From NCBI GenBank assembly GCA_963402885.1, contig OY727094.1, positions 23,128,501 to 23,192,500 on the forward strand: 64,000 nucleotides of DNA. Reading direction: 5' to 3'. The DNA is from Antedon bifida. Taxonomy: Eukaryota; Echinodermata; Crinoidea; Comatulida; Antedonidae. Below are positions 52,701 through 64,000 of this stretch, in pieces (the stretch's first letter is position 1; each line of letters starts with the position of its first letter). The notes under the pieces were generated by a model. It did not search any database, was not told the origin of the DNA, and saw only the letters and a list, made by a program, of their open reading frames with translations. The translations under genes were made by a program, and so were the position numbers.

Positions 52701-55700
52701 TGCTTATTTGTCTTTATCTTTAATTTGATCAAATAATTGGTTATTTAATTGAAGTAAAAATATAGAATCTAAAGGTTATTAAAGTACAAAGGTATTTTAA
52801 TGACTAAATAACCAATGGCCAAAGTGAAGCAAATAGCAAATAGATTCTTTGTTCTGCAACCAAAAAATATTGACAAAATAAATATTATATTTATTATAAT
52901 TAAAGCAGAATTGTACAAATTACTTTAGTCTCAGTTTTTTTTATCATTAAGAGGTGTACCACTGGACATTGGCCTATCTCCAAGAAGAGTGCCACAGGTT
53001 ATTTTCTGAATCAATTATTACTTTAATCTCCATTAATCACCTAGTAATGAATGCAACACCTTGGTCTAGCTAGACTGGCATTACAGTATACAAAATGTGT
53101 TCATAATTCAGTGCATGAAATATGAGAAAAATTGCAATGTTCAAAACCATTGAAGTAATGCTTTCTTTGACTCAACAACAGCAAACAAACAAATTTCAAC
53201 CTGGTTTCAGTGAACCTGCAATAACTTAAGAACAAATTCACATGCTGTGATACTCAATGCTCTCTTGCTTACCCACCACGCTTGAACTCCAGCATTCTGC
53301 CGTTTATATTTCAACATTTGAATTAATGTTAATATTATAGTCAAACATTCTGAAACCTATCGGGTGAGACATATTTTTTGAGCAGCAAAAAAAGATGAGT
53401 GGCGAATTGGTTTCTGATCCTGACTGATCCAGTTTTATAGATTAGTACACTATTAACTAGATTGACTGTACGCATACCGGCAAAATATTAGTGCAATTTC
53501 CGTTGCATATACATAAAATTGCCTTGCCTCAGCCTATCCATGGCTCAGGTGATCAATAGGGGCGGATCCTGGTTTCATAATAAATATATAAAACTATAGT
53601 TTTTCAAAAACATATTAGCTGTGTTGCCTTGTCAATATTTTCAATCGCTCTAAGGCCCAGTAGTATTAACTTCAGTATACTTTGTTAGAGCAATATTTGA
53701 GTATTATGTATGTTAAACTGATTTTATGGTCGCAGGAGTTCCGACGGTTGTATGTCATGGTCCAAAGAGGTTGCGAAACGCTGATATTTTTCTAAATTTA
53801 TAAAATTACAGAGATAACTTCGCTATTAATAGCTATGTTGCCAATTTGTAACTTAGCAATCCATTTCTTAACAGTCATTTTATATTGAAATTTTAATTAT
53901 TTTTAAGAAAGATTTTTCATCATGGTTTAGTTTAGTGTAATTAAGGCACAAACATTAGTTGCTTACCAAATTAAGGTTTTATAAGAGTAAAGGTGACAAA
54001 CAAATTGTTTAAAAATTTGCCGTAAATAAGCAAAGGAACAAAACAAATAATTTTGTAGGTAAATATGAAAAAGTAATTATTTTTATGCTGAATACGGAAG
54101 TGCAAATGAAATGGTATTATGGCCATGCAAAATACAAAATCATGCAAATATGGCAGTTAATAGTTGACTGAATATGCTAATTAAATAGCTTCATAGGTCA
54201 CAGCTAAGTATGATGATAGACAAAAGTGAATTGTCCTTGATGACTTTCAGTTCGAAACAAGAGAACAAAAGTGCGAAAAATGCGTACACTCAGGAAAAGG
54301 AGACTTAACCCTAACAGGTTGTGGTTCAGCAGAGCGATAGCAAAGGAAATCTTGGATTGTAAAGCACAGATGATTCACATCACAATTTTTGTATTCAATC
54401 GTATAAATCCCTTAAAAGTTAAAAAGACACCAGAAAATATAAAATAGAAATTGTCCCTTAACAGAAAATAAAAATCTTGTATGGTCGTTCAATGAATGTT
54501 AAAATTCAGTGGTGTTCAGATAACTGGTTAGCTTGCTTATTTTATAAATCTCAGATTGGGCATTTATTAGAAACAATACTGTATGTATTTTGTTATTTTA
54601 CAGGTACATAAGATATGAGTAGTACTAAATGCTAATCAAGAATTTATATAAAAAAACAGTTATTTATGATCATGAAATATTACATTAAATATTAATCATT
54701 TGTAAGTTAAAATAGACTGGGTGTGCAAGGTCCTTAAAATGGTAGATACAGTGACGAGTTTAATTTGATGTCACGGTGTAGGCCTATCTTTTGCTTTACA
54801 ATTTTTGAAATTTAGTGAATCTGCTCATGGTTTGATATACAATCATTTTCACATAAACACTTCAGAATGTAGAATTAAGCAGACTATAAATGAAAGCAAA
54901 AGAGGCTATCAAAATAGGTCACTGAGTGTAAAGAATTATAAAGAAAACGGATTTGTTTATTTTGCTTCTCAAATGACCTTTGTTGGTTTGACCTATTTTT
55001 GTAATGATAGAGTGCAATTGATACTATTTAGCACTATAATAATAATAATTTGAAGTCTAAAACAATATCAGTTTTTATATCAACATAATTTACCATTAAT
55101 CATTTTTATATCATGATATATTATACCAGAACTTTATTGAAATCACAAGTCAGAAAAGAAAAACATTTTAGCTGGATTTAATAACAACTGTTTCAGGTCT
55201 TATATGCTCATTGTGCATGTGTCTTTTAAACAGTCTATGAAGAGAAATCAACTTTTTAAGGGAAGTGGTTTACACAGTTTTCGGTTTTTTAAATACTGAA
55301 TTCAAATTGATTCAATTGTCATGCTTGCCTTTCATGAGTCTTAGACAAACTCTTACATTATATGAAACTCAAGGAATAAATTAGACCATAGAGATATTAT
55401 ATATCTCTATGATTAAACACACAAAAAAAACCTGACAAGATTATTATAAATCATATAATACACATATTTAAATGCCAAGACAGGCAAGAGAAAACAAGTT
55501 ACATACACACTCAATATCATTTATTTTTATTGCACTTTAAAATAATAAACACATTAATCTCTGTACACTATACATTAAAAAACGGACAATATATGAATGG
55601 AACATGAAGTATTCTAGAAAGAATAGTATGATGAGTTAGTGTATTAAAGACAAAAGTATAAATCAACTCAATAATTAGCAGAATATACAATAAAGTACAT

Positions 55701-58700
55701 TCAGTCAACAGCATCTGCAAAGGGTAGTACACGCCTATGAATAGTAACATTGACAATAAGCTATAAATCAAACTCAAATACAATAAAACAATTTAGTACA
55801 TTGATACATTTGACACATTATACAACATGTATAAGACATCTGCTTAACAAATGTCACTTACAGAAATACAAGACAGATTCAAAATAAATTTACAATCTCA
55901 TCGGCAAATATTGCATTTCTTTCTTGAGTAAAGCAATCTTTCTTTTGGGGTTGCAATTGTTTTTTGTATTGTCAAATTGAAAGGACTTGTGTGCAAAATG
56001 TTGCATCTCGTTTTTGTTTGTTTATACTTTATAAAGTATAAATTATTTCAAAAAAATAGAGAATAGATAGAAATGACGGAATAAAATAATGCAAATTCAG
56101 AATACAAAATTAAATGCTGCAATCAAATTTGCTATAAAACAGAGGTTTAAACAGAATAAAATGTACAAGAAAACATTTCAAATCATCATTTAAAACATTT
56201 TAATGACACAGTGACAACAATAAATGTTTAAATACTAACATTAAAAAAAAAACATTTTATATAGCAATACATTCAAATCTCTTACTCAAAACTGAACGTG
56301 CTGGACTAAAATGGCTTTCAGAAAAGTCTCCAATATTTATTGTCAGTTTGGGGAGTTTCACAAAGTCAGTTTTGCAGTTTTCAAGTTATGAGAGTATCAA
56401 ATATAATGGGTCTTTCACACCTGCTTTGGTCCGGCTCCGGTGAGTGTCAGATTTCGCATACAACATTACCGACATTTCGTTTTTAATGCTGCTTTCACAT
56501 GTATATCGAGTAAAACGATTGGCGGATGGCTGCATGGAGCATTAGTAAAATAAAGCATTGAGATGCGATTATATTTTCCGGAGCCGGAGCAGGTGTAAAA
56601 GACACTTTTGGGAGTGTTTCTGGTTTTCAGGGAGTCCAGTTTTGTGAGAGTTAAATGTACAATTATCAGAAATCAGTGAACACTCAGTATTGTACCACTA
56701 CACACCTTTACTATTAGATGAAGCATCTGACTTCTTCTCAGTATCACCGTCAACAGGAGCAGGCCCTTCACTGCTTTCTTGGTAGTGCTGCTGCAGACTT
56801 CCTCTGTGTGTGCTTACAGACAGTGGTTGTTGGCTAACAAGCTCCCTGTACTCATAACAATCTATTGTTTTGTATTTTACATCACCTTGGTATCTCACGT
56901 TCTTCTTGTTATTTTCTTGATTCTGTGTGGGTGCATTCTTTACACTTGACTGCAGTAAAGGTGTGTTGTTAACACCTTGGTTTTGTGCTTGTGTTGATTT
57001 AGTATCTTGATGTTGCATGGGTGTATTGTCTGATTGTGTATGAGTCACAAGTATGTGTGTTGGTAGGTCATGCATGGCTGGTTCATGATGGGGAGCATGA
57101 GCAAGCAAGTTGTTTTGTGTATTTTCGGCAAATGTTAATTTACCATCATCGTTGCCATCATCTTCACAGTCGCTGGCTCCCTCATCAGATTGCTCATTTT
57201 CAACAGAGAAGATTGATTTAATCCCAGGTGTGTATTTTGTCAAGCACCATTCATGTTCAGGACAAAAACTGACAAAAAAAAAAAGAATTTTTACAGTTCA
57301 GTTAGGCCGGTGGTTAGGGTAGGAGATTAACAAAAATTAAAAAACGATCATCTTTATTGATTGTAATTTGTAATTTTTGTGTTGTGTTCTTTATGAGTTT
57401 TATATTTATTGTCATTTTAAAGTTTTGATTTGTTCTTTTTGGACATGTGTACCACCACTATAAAGTTATCATCTACAAGATTATTATTACTATTATTTAT
57501 TATTGGAGCAAACCATAGCTGGAGGCTGTGGCTTTCTGGAGTAATTTGATATTGGGCGAGACCTAAACTATAATTGAATAGTAGGCCTGGCCTATGCTTT
57601 TATTGCTGTGCGCACTGATTGTGAAACAATTTTTTGGAAATTAAGTAAGACTCAAGTGCTCATACATGGCATCTAAATAACAAGCTTAGTGTATGTTCAT
57701 TCGTAATTGCCTTGCTTTCCCCTCCTATCACTGAATCTTCCTCCTTTTTTCAGTGAATGAGCAGCAATATAGTCGGCTTGTTCACTGCAATACTGCAGCA
57801 ATTTCTTTGTAATTCTGGTTGACATTATGGTACTTAAGGCCAAGAATTATGCTATTTATTTAACACCGTTGATATGGTAATATACTTGGATATTATTTTT
57901 AAATCTATCAATCATTTTCTGAAACAAAATTAAACATTAAAATCGTGGTAACAGAATAAAATTATTATGAATATAAACAGTTCAACCAAAACAAATAGAC
58001 AATACAAACAATCACAGCTCCTAAATACACAATAGAAATATACTGAAGATGATGTCATTCTAAACTAAACATACTCCTCCCTATACATGACCTTTAGCCA
58101 GTATTTTATAATCAAGCAAGACTAGAGTAAATTCAGTTTTAAAATAAAGTGTATTTTATTTATATAAGCTCTAAATTTAGCTACGTATGTACATCACAAA
58201 GGTGTAGTGTATTTTAAATAATAACAATTTTGTTACCAACAATAAGTGAAATATAAATTAAATATATCTGTAAAAACAGGCCAATTTATGTATTTAGCCT
58301 GTAAGCCCATAAGGTCTGCTACAAAGTTTGCCTGACTTAAATCTAAGCCCTACTAACCTTGAACCATAAAGGAAGCAACACGTAGGAACTACTTTTTGTG
58401 GGTAATATGTGACCTAAAATATATTAATCCTACAAATATGGCCAAAATGCAAATACTACTGCTTTGAGCAGTAATATGACGATGCATTGTAGCATATTGA
58501 TTAATTTCAATGAAATGGGTGTGGCATATACTTGATTGCCTGATGGTTGTTCAACATCAAAATGATGGGTCAGCAAAATCAGATATAGTCCAGTTAGTAT
58601 CAAATTAATAAAACAAGATGTGTTTACTATAAATTAACTACCTCATTAATTATTGTTTTTATACATTTAATAAAACTTTATATTTATATGTTGAAAATTA

Positions 58701-61700
58701 AAGTCCTATTTTATCAGTTACAGTGATATTGTTAAGAAAATTCTGACACACAGAGTTTTGATATAAAAAACAATGCCGCCGTAAGAAGTAATGTTGGCAA
58801 GACTATATCTATCCATCCATCTATCAAACCTAGACCTAGTCATATACAATACAAGACTAGCATAGAGCTAATGTACGTCTCTGCCCTTAAATTGTATATG
58901 AAAGAGAAAATCGGATTTATCTGTTTACAGTATAATGTATGTTTGCTCTGAATTGGATGTGTGAATGTGAATTTGAGATTTCTCAAATGTAAGCCAATGC
59001 TGTACAGTATATCAATAATATGATAACTTTATAGTCTCTGATGAAAAATATGGTAACAATAGGTATCCCAATGTAAAATTTCAAATTAATGATGGTACTT
59101 TTTCTTTCAGTTAATCAAAAGGAACTTACTGAACATAAACTTTTGCAATTTAAATGATTGAAATCGGATTATCCATTCAAAAGTTATCGTCCGTTGAAGT
59201 TGCCAAAAAACAATGATTTTTGGTTGAAAAATGGCATTTTTTCCAATTATATTTGGAACCATTTTTGAAGGGTTATAACTTTTATATTAATAACTTGAAA
59301 GTTCTAATTTTTGCTAAACCCATAGATACCACAGAGTTGTACAAGACTATTTTTTTTGGGGGGGTCCTCAAAATTTTTTTTTGAGATATCGGCCTCCAAA
59401 ATTAGTCTTAGGGCTTTTTGCGCTAATTTTTTCCAAATGTCTCAAAAATGCCCAAAAAGTTCCTGTCTTTAAATGATTCGTAACTTTTGAACCAGTGTAT
59501 GAATTGACTTCTTTTTTTTTGCATTGCATAGAATGTAATATGTATTTTAGTAAGATTATTTATATTGACGGGTAGGTATTTCTGAAATACAACATAAATA
59601 TTGTTAAAAAATGTTAAAATGTAAAAAAATATATATAGTGTTAAAAAACTGTGTGGCTATTGTCTCTTTTTTTTTAAATATTATTTTTCGTAAGTATACA
59701 TTTTTTTATAATTCTAGAATTTAAATTTTTAATTATAATCATAAATATTATTTTAATTGATTTTCGAACCGCTAAAAATTAGAATTAAGCCCTTGCTTAT
59801 TATGCGTTCGATTCCATTCCGGGCGTAAACTCGGCCGCGCCTACAAGTTAAGTTTATAGGCCTAAAGCCTAACACCACTAATATAAATTCTGCCGACGAA
59901 ATATCGGGAGGAAAGCAGACGAATTTCAAATTTAACTAAGTAATTACTTCAATAGTATATATTAGTATGTTTAATTTTATTTCCTTTTCAAATATTCTAA
60001 ACGTAAGGTGCACTTTATATTGAAATACGGAATCAAGTTTAGGCCATGATACAGCGTATACATATAACGGCAACCCTGTCAAAAGCGCCTTTCGGCCGCC
60101 TACATAGAATGGGTTACGGCCGCTGCATAGCAAATTTAAAGCTTCTTAAATTCCTTCGGTACATTTATTCCTAACGTACTTGCTTTATATAGTAGCTTGA
60201 TAAATACTCCACTTATTAAATACTTTAATAAATAGGTAAAATTGACGTTTCGAAGCAAATATTCCACGAGAAGCGACATTCTTCGCCATGCCTCGTGTGT
60301 GCAGTAAAGACTTGTTCCGAAAATGGAACAGTCCACTGCGGGGGTATCCAATCATAATTTAACGCGCTAATACATGCATACCATGCAAATTGCCTGGGCG
60401 TCGGTAATTTAGTAATAAGCTGAGAACTGAAACCCCCCTGCAAGGAAAATGGTAAATACTTTTATTTTCGATAGGGATTATTTTTTTAAGTGGTTGGTCT
60501 TGTTGGTCTCTTCGCACGACGACCACGCAAAGACAAATAAAACAATGTAGTTTATCAAACAGAAATATAAATTAGCTTCAATTCAATACTAAATTCCCCA
60601 GATTTTGATAATGAGAAAGACTCAAACATTTAATTTTTATCGGAAAAATTGACATTTGAGGCGGATGTACATAATAATAATAACCGATTTACATATCAAA
60701 ATAAAGAGTATTTAAAGCCTGATAACATGCAACAAAAATTACTCCACCACCTATTATGGTCGCCGAGCGATCGTGTTTTGAAAATGGGTAGGTGTTTTCC
60801 GAAGTTATTTTTAGCGCGCGGATTTCGGCTCGCCGGCTTTTGTACCTCTTTTTAACTCGCGTTTTCTATTAAAATATTTAATAAACATAGATTAAAAATA
60901 TATATAAATAAACTCTTAAACAAGATCTTTCTAGACATATAAATTTTATTCACATGGCTACATAAGAAATAGTTTATTTTTAACTTCAAAGACATGTCAC
61001 TTTTTGAAATTTCACGAACGTGTTAAAATCGCCTTAACGAAAATCCGCTTCATTGGGATACCTAGTAACAACCACAACACAATTACAGTTAATTAACAAA
61101 TTGTACTATTGTTTTTTGTTGTGGCTATTTATAAGATATTTAGTTATTAGTTCTTGTCAATTGTACATTTGTGTATATTTGATGAATCAGTCAGAGAGAG
61201 AACTTTACTTAATAGCTTCTTTGTGTCTTGATATTTTTCTCTTGGACAAGTTTCACGCCATTAGTATTAAATTAAATTTAAAATGATTGATTCACATGGT
61301 GAAGGTTGCATGTTCAGATTGAACTTTTGAGCCAGTCTGGTTAGTTTTACTGAGAACATGGTGAGTTCTTCTGAGCAGGCAATGGTCGATAAAAGTAACC
61401 ATTGGACTTGGTTAATTTAACCACGAGGGCACTGTACCCAGTGTTTTCTTGGTCAATTTACGACGATTTGACCAAATAAGTCATGCATCGAGACTTTAGT
61501 TATATTGCTTATTAATTAGTTACCTTCTACAAACACCTTGTAACCAGGTGTCAATAGACTTGAAGTGATACTGCATGTTATAGTAGCTTTTAGACACAAA
61601 CTTGTATGAATCAAACACCTGAACCACGCCTTTCTGCCACCTTGCACCAATTGTCTTCTCTCCATCTCCAAGCCAAATCTCTACGTGAACCATATCATGT

Positions 61701-61713
61701 TTTTGGGCTTTTG
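46485..61713 (-). CDS. TTLL10: TTLL10-like tubulin polyglycylase (11 exons, 5' incomplete)
   Basis: Exons in order: 61713-61524, 57268-56706, 52247-52061, 51620-51502, 50983-50777, 50460-50298, 49650-49479, 48746-48609, 47378-47262, 47068-46975, 46750-46485. Every junction is GT..AG and phase-compatible, giving 737 residues to the stop. The order of motifs matches TTLL10: [40 protein letters not shown]-grasp loop [55 protein letters not shown] and [10 protein letters not shown] with its metal-binding E and N. Family knowledge: TTLL10 elongates glycine chains on tubulin and other proteins using ATP, in cilia and cytoplasm. The active-site residues I can see are intact. The C-terminal ~70 residues are basic and Pro/Ser/Lys-rich. 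The start lies beyond 61.7 kb. Confidence 0.93.
46975..47068 (-). CDS. TTLL10-like gene, exon 10 in window
   Basis: [20 protein letters not shown]; Glu and Asn of EINCN are the family's metal/ATP ligands. Donor GTTAGT. Confidence 0.93.
47262..47378 (-). CDS. TTLL10-like gene, exon 9 in window
   Basis: 39 codons: [39 protein letters not shown]; acceptor TTTCTTTCAG, donor GTAAGT. Confidence 0.93.
47744..48652. repeat. 57-bp minisatellite of exon end plus splice donor, 16 copies
   Basis: The unit (minus strand) runs TGAGAAAGGTCTTAGTAAGG, ACTGGGTTCTCAACTCC, TTCACAGTAAGTGAACTC. Copies are spaced exactly 57 bp (GTT landmark at 47,744 + 57k, k=0-15). Two changes recur 399 bp (seven units) apart: TTAACTT...GTTAAG at 47,858 and 48,257, which makes a TAA stop, and CCCTTAC at 48,143 and 48,542. 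So a seven-unit block was itself duplicated. Confidence 0.95.
48609..48746 (-). CDS. TTLL10-like gene, exon 8 with amplified 3' end
   Basis: 46 codons to the proximal donor: [46 protein letters not shown]. The last 43 nt and the donor ACA|GTAAGT are the start of the 57-bp minisatellite, so 15 further donors lie downstream, each in the same frame. Use of donor n would add n-1 copies of a 19-residue repeat ([19 protein letters not shown]). Confidence 0.9.
49137..49274. mobile_element. 138-bp MITE in TTLL10-like intron
   Basis: Terminal inverted repeats GCTTGGTTCTT and AAGAACCAAGC, with further matched segments (AGGT..CACAACG). No coding capacity. Confidence 0.75.
49479..49650 (-). CDS. TTLL10-like gene, exon 7 in window
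   Basis: [43 protein letters not shown]; donor GTAAGA. Confidence 0.93.
50298..50460 (-). CDS. TTLL10-like gene, exon 6 in window (ATP-grasp loop)
   Basis: [20 protein letters not shown] carries the ATP-binding Lys and flexible loop; ends NQRLIQR. Confidence 0.93.
50777..50983 (-). CDS. TTLL10-like gene, exon 5 in window
   Basis: [48 protein letters not shown]: the conserved TTL core before the ATP-grasp loop. Confidence 0.93.
51050..51316. mobile_element. MITE related to the one at 41,162
   Basis: Termini AGATGTTTTGTCCCCC and GGGGGACAATACATCT. The left border is TTAA; the right is ATCT, so the target duplication has decayed. Lies in an intron. Confidence 0.75.
51502..51620 (-). CDS. TTLL10-like gene, exon 4 in window
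   Basis: [20 protein letters not shown] and [13 protein letters not shown], the N-terminal TTL subdomain; donor GTAAAC. Confidence 0.9.
52061..52247 (-). CDS. TTLL10-like gene, exon 3 in window
   Basis: Acceptor TTTCCAG, donor GTAAGA. Ser-rich start ([15 protein letters not shown]), then [13 protein letters not shown], the start of the TTL domain. Confidence 0.9.
52248..56705. other. Long intron of TTLL10-like gene
   Basis: AT-rich; the only organised element I see is the MITE at 56,410 and a hairpin (CATAGAGATAT arms) at 55,387-55,411. Confidence 0.6.
56410..56603. mobile_element. ~194-bp MITE with GC-rich TIRs
   Basis: Ends GTCTTTCACACCTGC and GCAGGTGTAAAAGAC, extended inward by CCGGCTCCGG / CCGGAGCCGG. 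No coding capacity. Confidence 0.75.
56706..57268 (-). CDS. TTLL10-like gene, linker exon
   Basis: About 188 codons: [15 protein letters not shown], then an acidic stretch ([17 protein letters not shown]) and a Gln/Asn/His/Thr-rich, probably disordered linker ending SSNSK before the catalytic module. Confidence 0.85.
59060..61064. mobile_element. Candidate 2.0-kb TIR element
   Basis: TAGGTATCCCAATG at 59,060-59,073 is matched by its inverted copy CATTGGGATACCTA at 61,051-61,064; the outer TA would fit a TA target duplication as in Tc1/mariner-like elements. Interior lacks a recognisable transposase. 14-bp arms alone are weak evidence. Confidence 0.45.
61524..61713 (-). CDS. TTLL10-like gene, N-terminal exon (NlpC/P60-like His segment)
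   Basis: 62 codons between split codons; acceptor TTTAACAG, donor GTAACT. Encodes [20 protein letters not shown], which resembles the His block (HVGIYLGDG) of NlpC/P60-type amidases, then [10 protein letters not shown] and STDTWL-like [10 protein letters not shown]. The Cys half of such a domain would be in an upstream exon outside or undetected. The splice into the next exon ([15 protein letters not shown]) is in phase, so it belongs to the same transcript. Confidence 0.8.
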
Positions 61714-64000
61714 CTGTTAAATAAATTAAAATGTAATTATCATTATAATACTGTAATTGTAGTGGAACTGTAGCTTTGTGGTTAATGTGTGTTGGAAAAA
61801 AAAAAAGACACATAATCTTAAATAACTGTAAATGTATTTTCTGTTTTTCGTAGATAAATATATTTGAAAAAAAATAAGTTTTGGGCTCATTTTGTCAGTT
61901 ACTTTTTTTTACTATGTCTATTATTAATAAAAACATATCAAATTATTACATTGTTACATTTCAAATATGTGGGAGTCAGGATTAAAGTGTTTTGGCTTGG
62001 TAATGAAGTTCCAAATTGTTAGAGATTATAATATTGAACTACCATATAAACACCATAAACAGTGGCTTGTTCAACATTGGATATTTAATTAATTATTAAG
62101 TATAATATCAAAGTTCAGGCTTTGGTCCAGACTTAGAAGATGAGCAGTACAATGAAAGCTATTATTCACACACAAACATAGTTTAAATACAAATTTCTTT
62201 CTTTGGCTTTCTTTTCAGAAGTTTAAATTTTACTTTCTATTGATCTCACTATCCTAAAGAACAGGAATACTATCCTTGGTTATAATAATCCTACTTAGGG
62301 TTAAATCCCTCCCCTACTTTATGTCTGATTTCACAAACAGGCATATCCTGGTAGTATTGACGTTTGGTCTGGATGTAGGCCTCTCTAGCCAGTTCAGATG
62401 AGCAAGAAATGCTTGCCAATCATTTTTTTTCTGGACCAGCGTTTCTCCGGGTATAGTCCCACCCCATAGTAGGCCCAATTTTGTGTTCTAGGTGGGTGGG
62501 ATTATACCAGAGGATATATGGTATTACAATTTTCAGACTTGTGAAGCAGCACATTTTAAGTCAATAAATGATGTAAATGTGTCGCTAGTATCATCATCAA
62601 TACATCATTGTTTTAACGTTATTATTAATTATAAATGAAATAAGACAATAAATGTATAGAATTGTTATTTTTTAGGCTGAAATTCTTTAAAAAGTGTACA
62701 ATAATTAGGTTTTAAATGACTCTGCAACTCCCCCTAACACCATTAAGGAAACAAATCAATGTTCAACCATGAAAATCATGGAATTAAATTCTTTTTTTGA
62801 GAAGTGATTAGTTGCCACCTGATGAGTGTTCTGACCATGAATTAGATAGCTCAGTCACATCCTTATGTTAAATAGTTGACCTTGTTTACACATCAACACG
62901 TATGGTAATAAATCACTAATATCAGAAAAGACACTCAAACCAAATCACAATGAAAAGCATTTTAACGAATATTCATATCACAAAGGATTTGAATTTAATG
63001 AAAGAGTGTGTCCTTCAAAAGATGAATAAATCCTGGTGACTTGAACATTTAAAGGTCTATAGAAACAACACAAAATGCATTATGATGCATCTATTGATAG
63101 TATAGTGTGCTTAATCTCAAATGAAAAAAATAATGAGTGAAGCTACATTGGAAAGGATTTATCTATGTTTTACAAGGACATGTCCCAAAAATAAATAATA
63201 TACATTAATTCATAATAATCTATAAATACACAATATGAAGAGTTGATAAGTCTAAATAACAAGAACAGGGTGGCCTAATATTTGAATACTGCAGTGTTAC
63301 TAAGATCAGGACAAGGCCATATCATCAAAGTATACAATTCAAATGCATTAATTCACTAGTACAGTGCTTTGTGTCTGAGGTACTAATGGGGATTAACCCA
63401 GGAACTACACTAAGCCTTCAAAGTTTGATATTAACTACTTTAAAACCCAGAGATTTCATTCAATTAGAATACCACTCTGTTTTTGTTGAAAAAAATGAAA
63501 TTCTAAAAACTACCCCATTTTATTGTACTGGATGATAATGATGATAATGATGATAGCTCTGGGTAGGGTTAGGTAATAGAAACTATAATAAAAAAAATAA
63601 ACAGATAATTAATCTGATAATATTATTAAATATGATTTTTAATTTCTGCATGTAATTAGAATAATAATGATACTGTAGAATCTACAGTACTAAATTATGA
63701 AAATAAGAGTTTAAATAGCATGCCGTTGGTTCATTATCTACCATATTGTTTAATGCATTTTAAACAAATCTAATTTATCCATACAGTATTAATAGTCATT
63801 TACTAATATAAACTTACTGATTCCGTTTAATAAATATTCATTCAAATTGTGAGGATGGATTCTATGATAAAGATTCAGGAGCATAATACAGAAAATGTTA
63901 CGTTCCACAGTTAAAATGAGTCATGTATAAATCTACATATTATATGGAATTAAGTTTACTGGTATTGAACACAATGAATCGACAAAAACAACCACTAACA
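61714..64000. other. Upstream intron of TTLL10-like gene
   Basis: AT-rich; a short inverted repeat GGTATAGTCCCACCC / GGGTGGGATTATACC lies at ~62,452-62,511. No exon I can support. Confidence 0.5.

Noticed and set aside
62283-62440. Minus-strand coding-like stretch (ELAREAYIQTKRQYYQDMP) as an upstream TTLL10-like exon
   Set aside because: No donor in the phase required by the 61,713 exon, and another overlapping frame looks equally open.

Overview
The window looks like nuclear DNA of an animal. It is AT-rich, has spliced genes with GT..AG introns, and carries CR1-like LINEs, small TIR elements and minisatellites. The recurring TAGGCCT-type spacer motif and a LINE with PHD plus esterase domains suggest a marine deuterostome, perhaps an echinoderm. 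That placement is inference.

1-31,802: a tandem array of tRNA-Leu genes, all on the minus strand. I count 157 tRNA units, including one cut by the window edge and about 20 damaged copies. Two isoacceptors are interleaved: anticodon UAG (about 90) and AAG (65). One copy has anticodon GAG and one has UGG, a proline anticodon in a leucine body. Units are about 175-190 bp and are nested in higher-order repeats (offsets 1,814, 1,101, 5,445, 4,344, 727, 1,248, 1,277 and 745 bp). The array is interrupted at 26,096-29,549 by a 3'-truncated CR1-like LINE. A paralogous unfilled site survives at about 23,415-23,440.

31,803-36,475: repeat-rich. An inverted-repeat pair encloses three tandem copies of a ~335-bp unit and two dead LINE fragments on opposite strands.

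36,476-39,493 (minus): the last four exons of a small Cys-rich, probably secreted protein. One intron holds another LINE 3' fragment. Next come a ~740-bp foldback element, a TTAA-flanked MITE and an AACGTT-rich tract, then mostly featureless AT-rich DNA to 45.9 kb.

45,902-46,330: a 31-bp minisatellite downstream of the next gene.

46,485-61,713 and beyond (minus): eleven exons (737 codons, phase-consistent throughout) of a TTLL10-like tubulin tyrosine ligase-family polyglycylase. The last exon visible on the 5' side encodes a region resembling the His half of an NlpC/P60 domain. One catalytic-domain exon has its 3' end and its splice donor amplified into a 57-bp minisatellite with 16 donors in a row; this is the most striking feature outside the tRNA array. 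Introns carry several small TIR elements, and the gene's 5' end lies outside the window.
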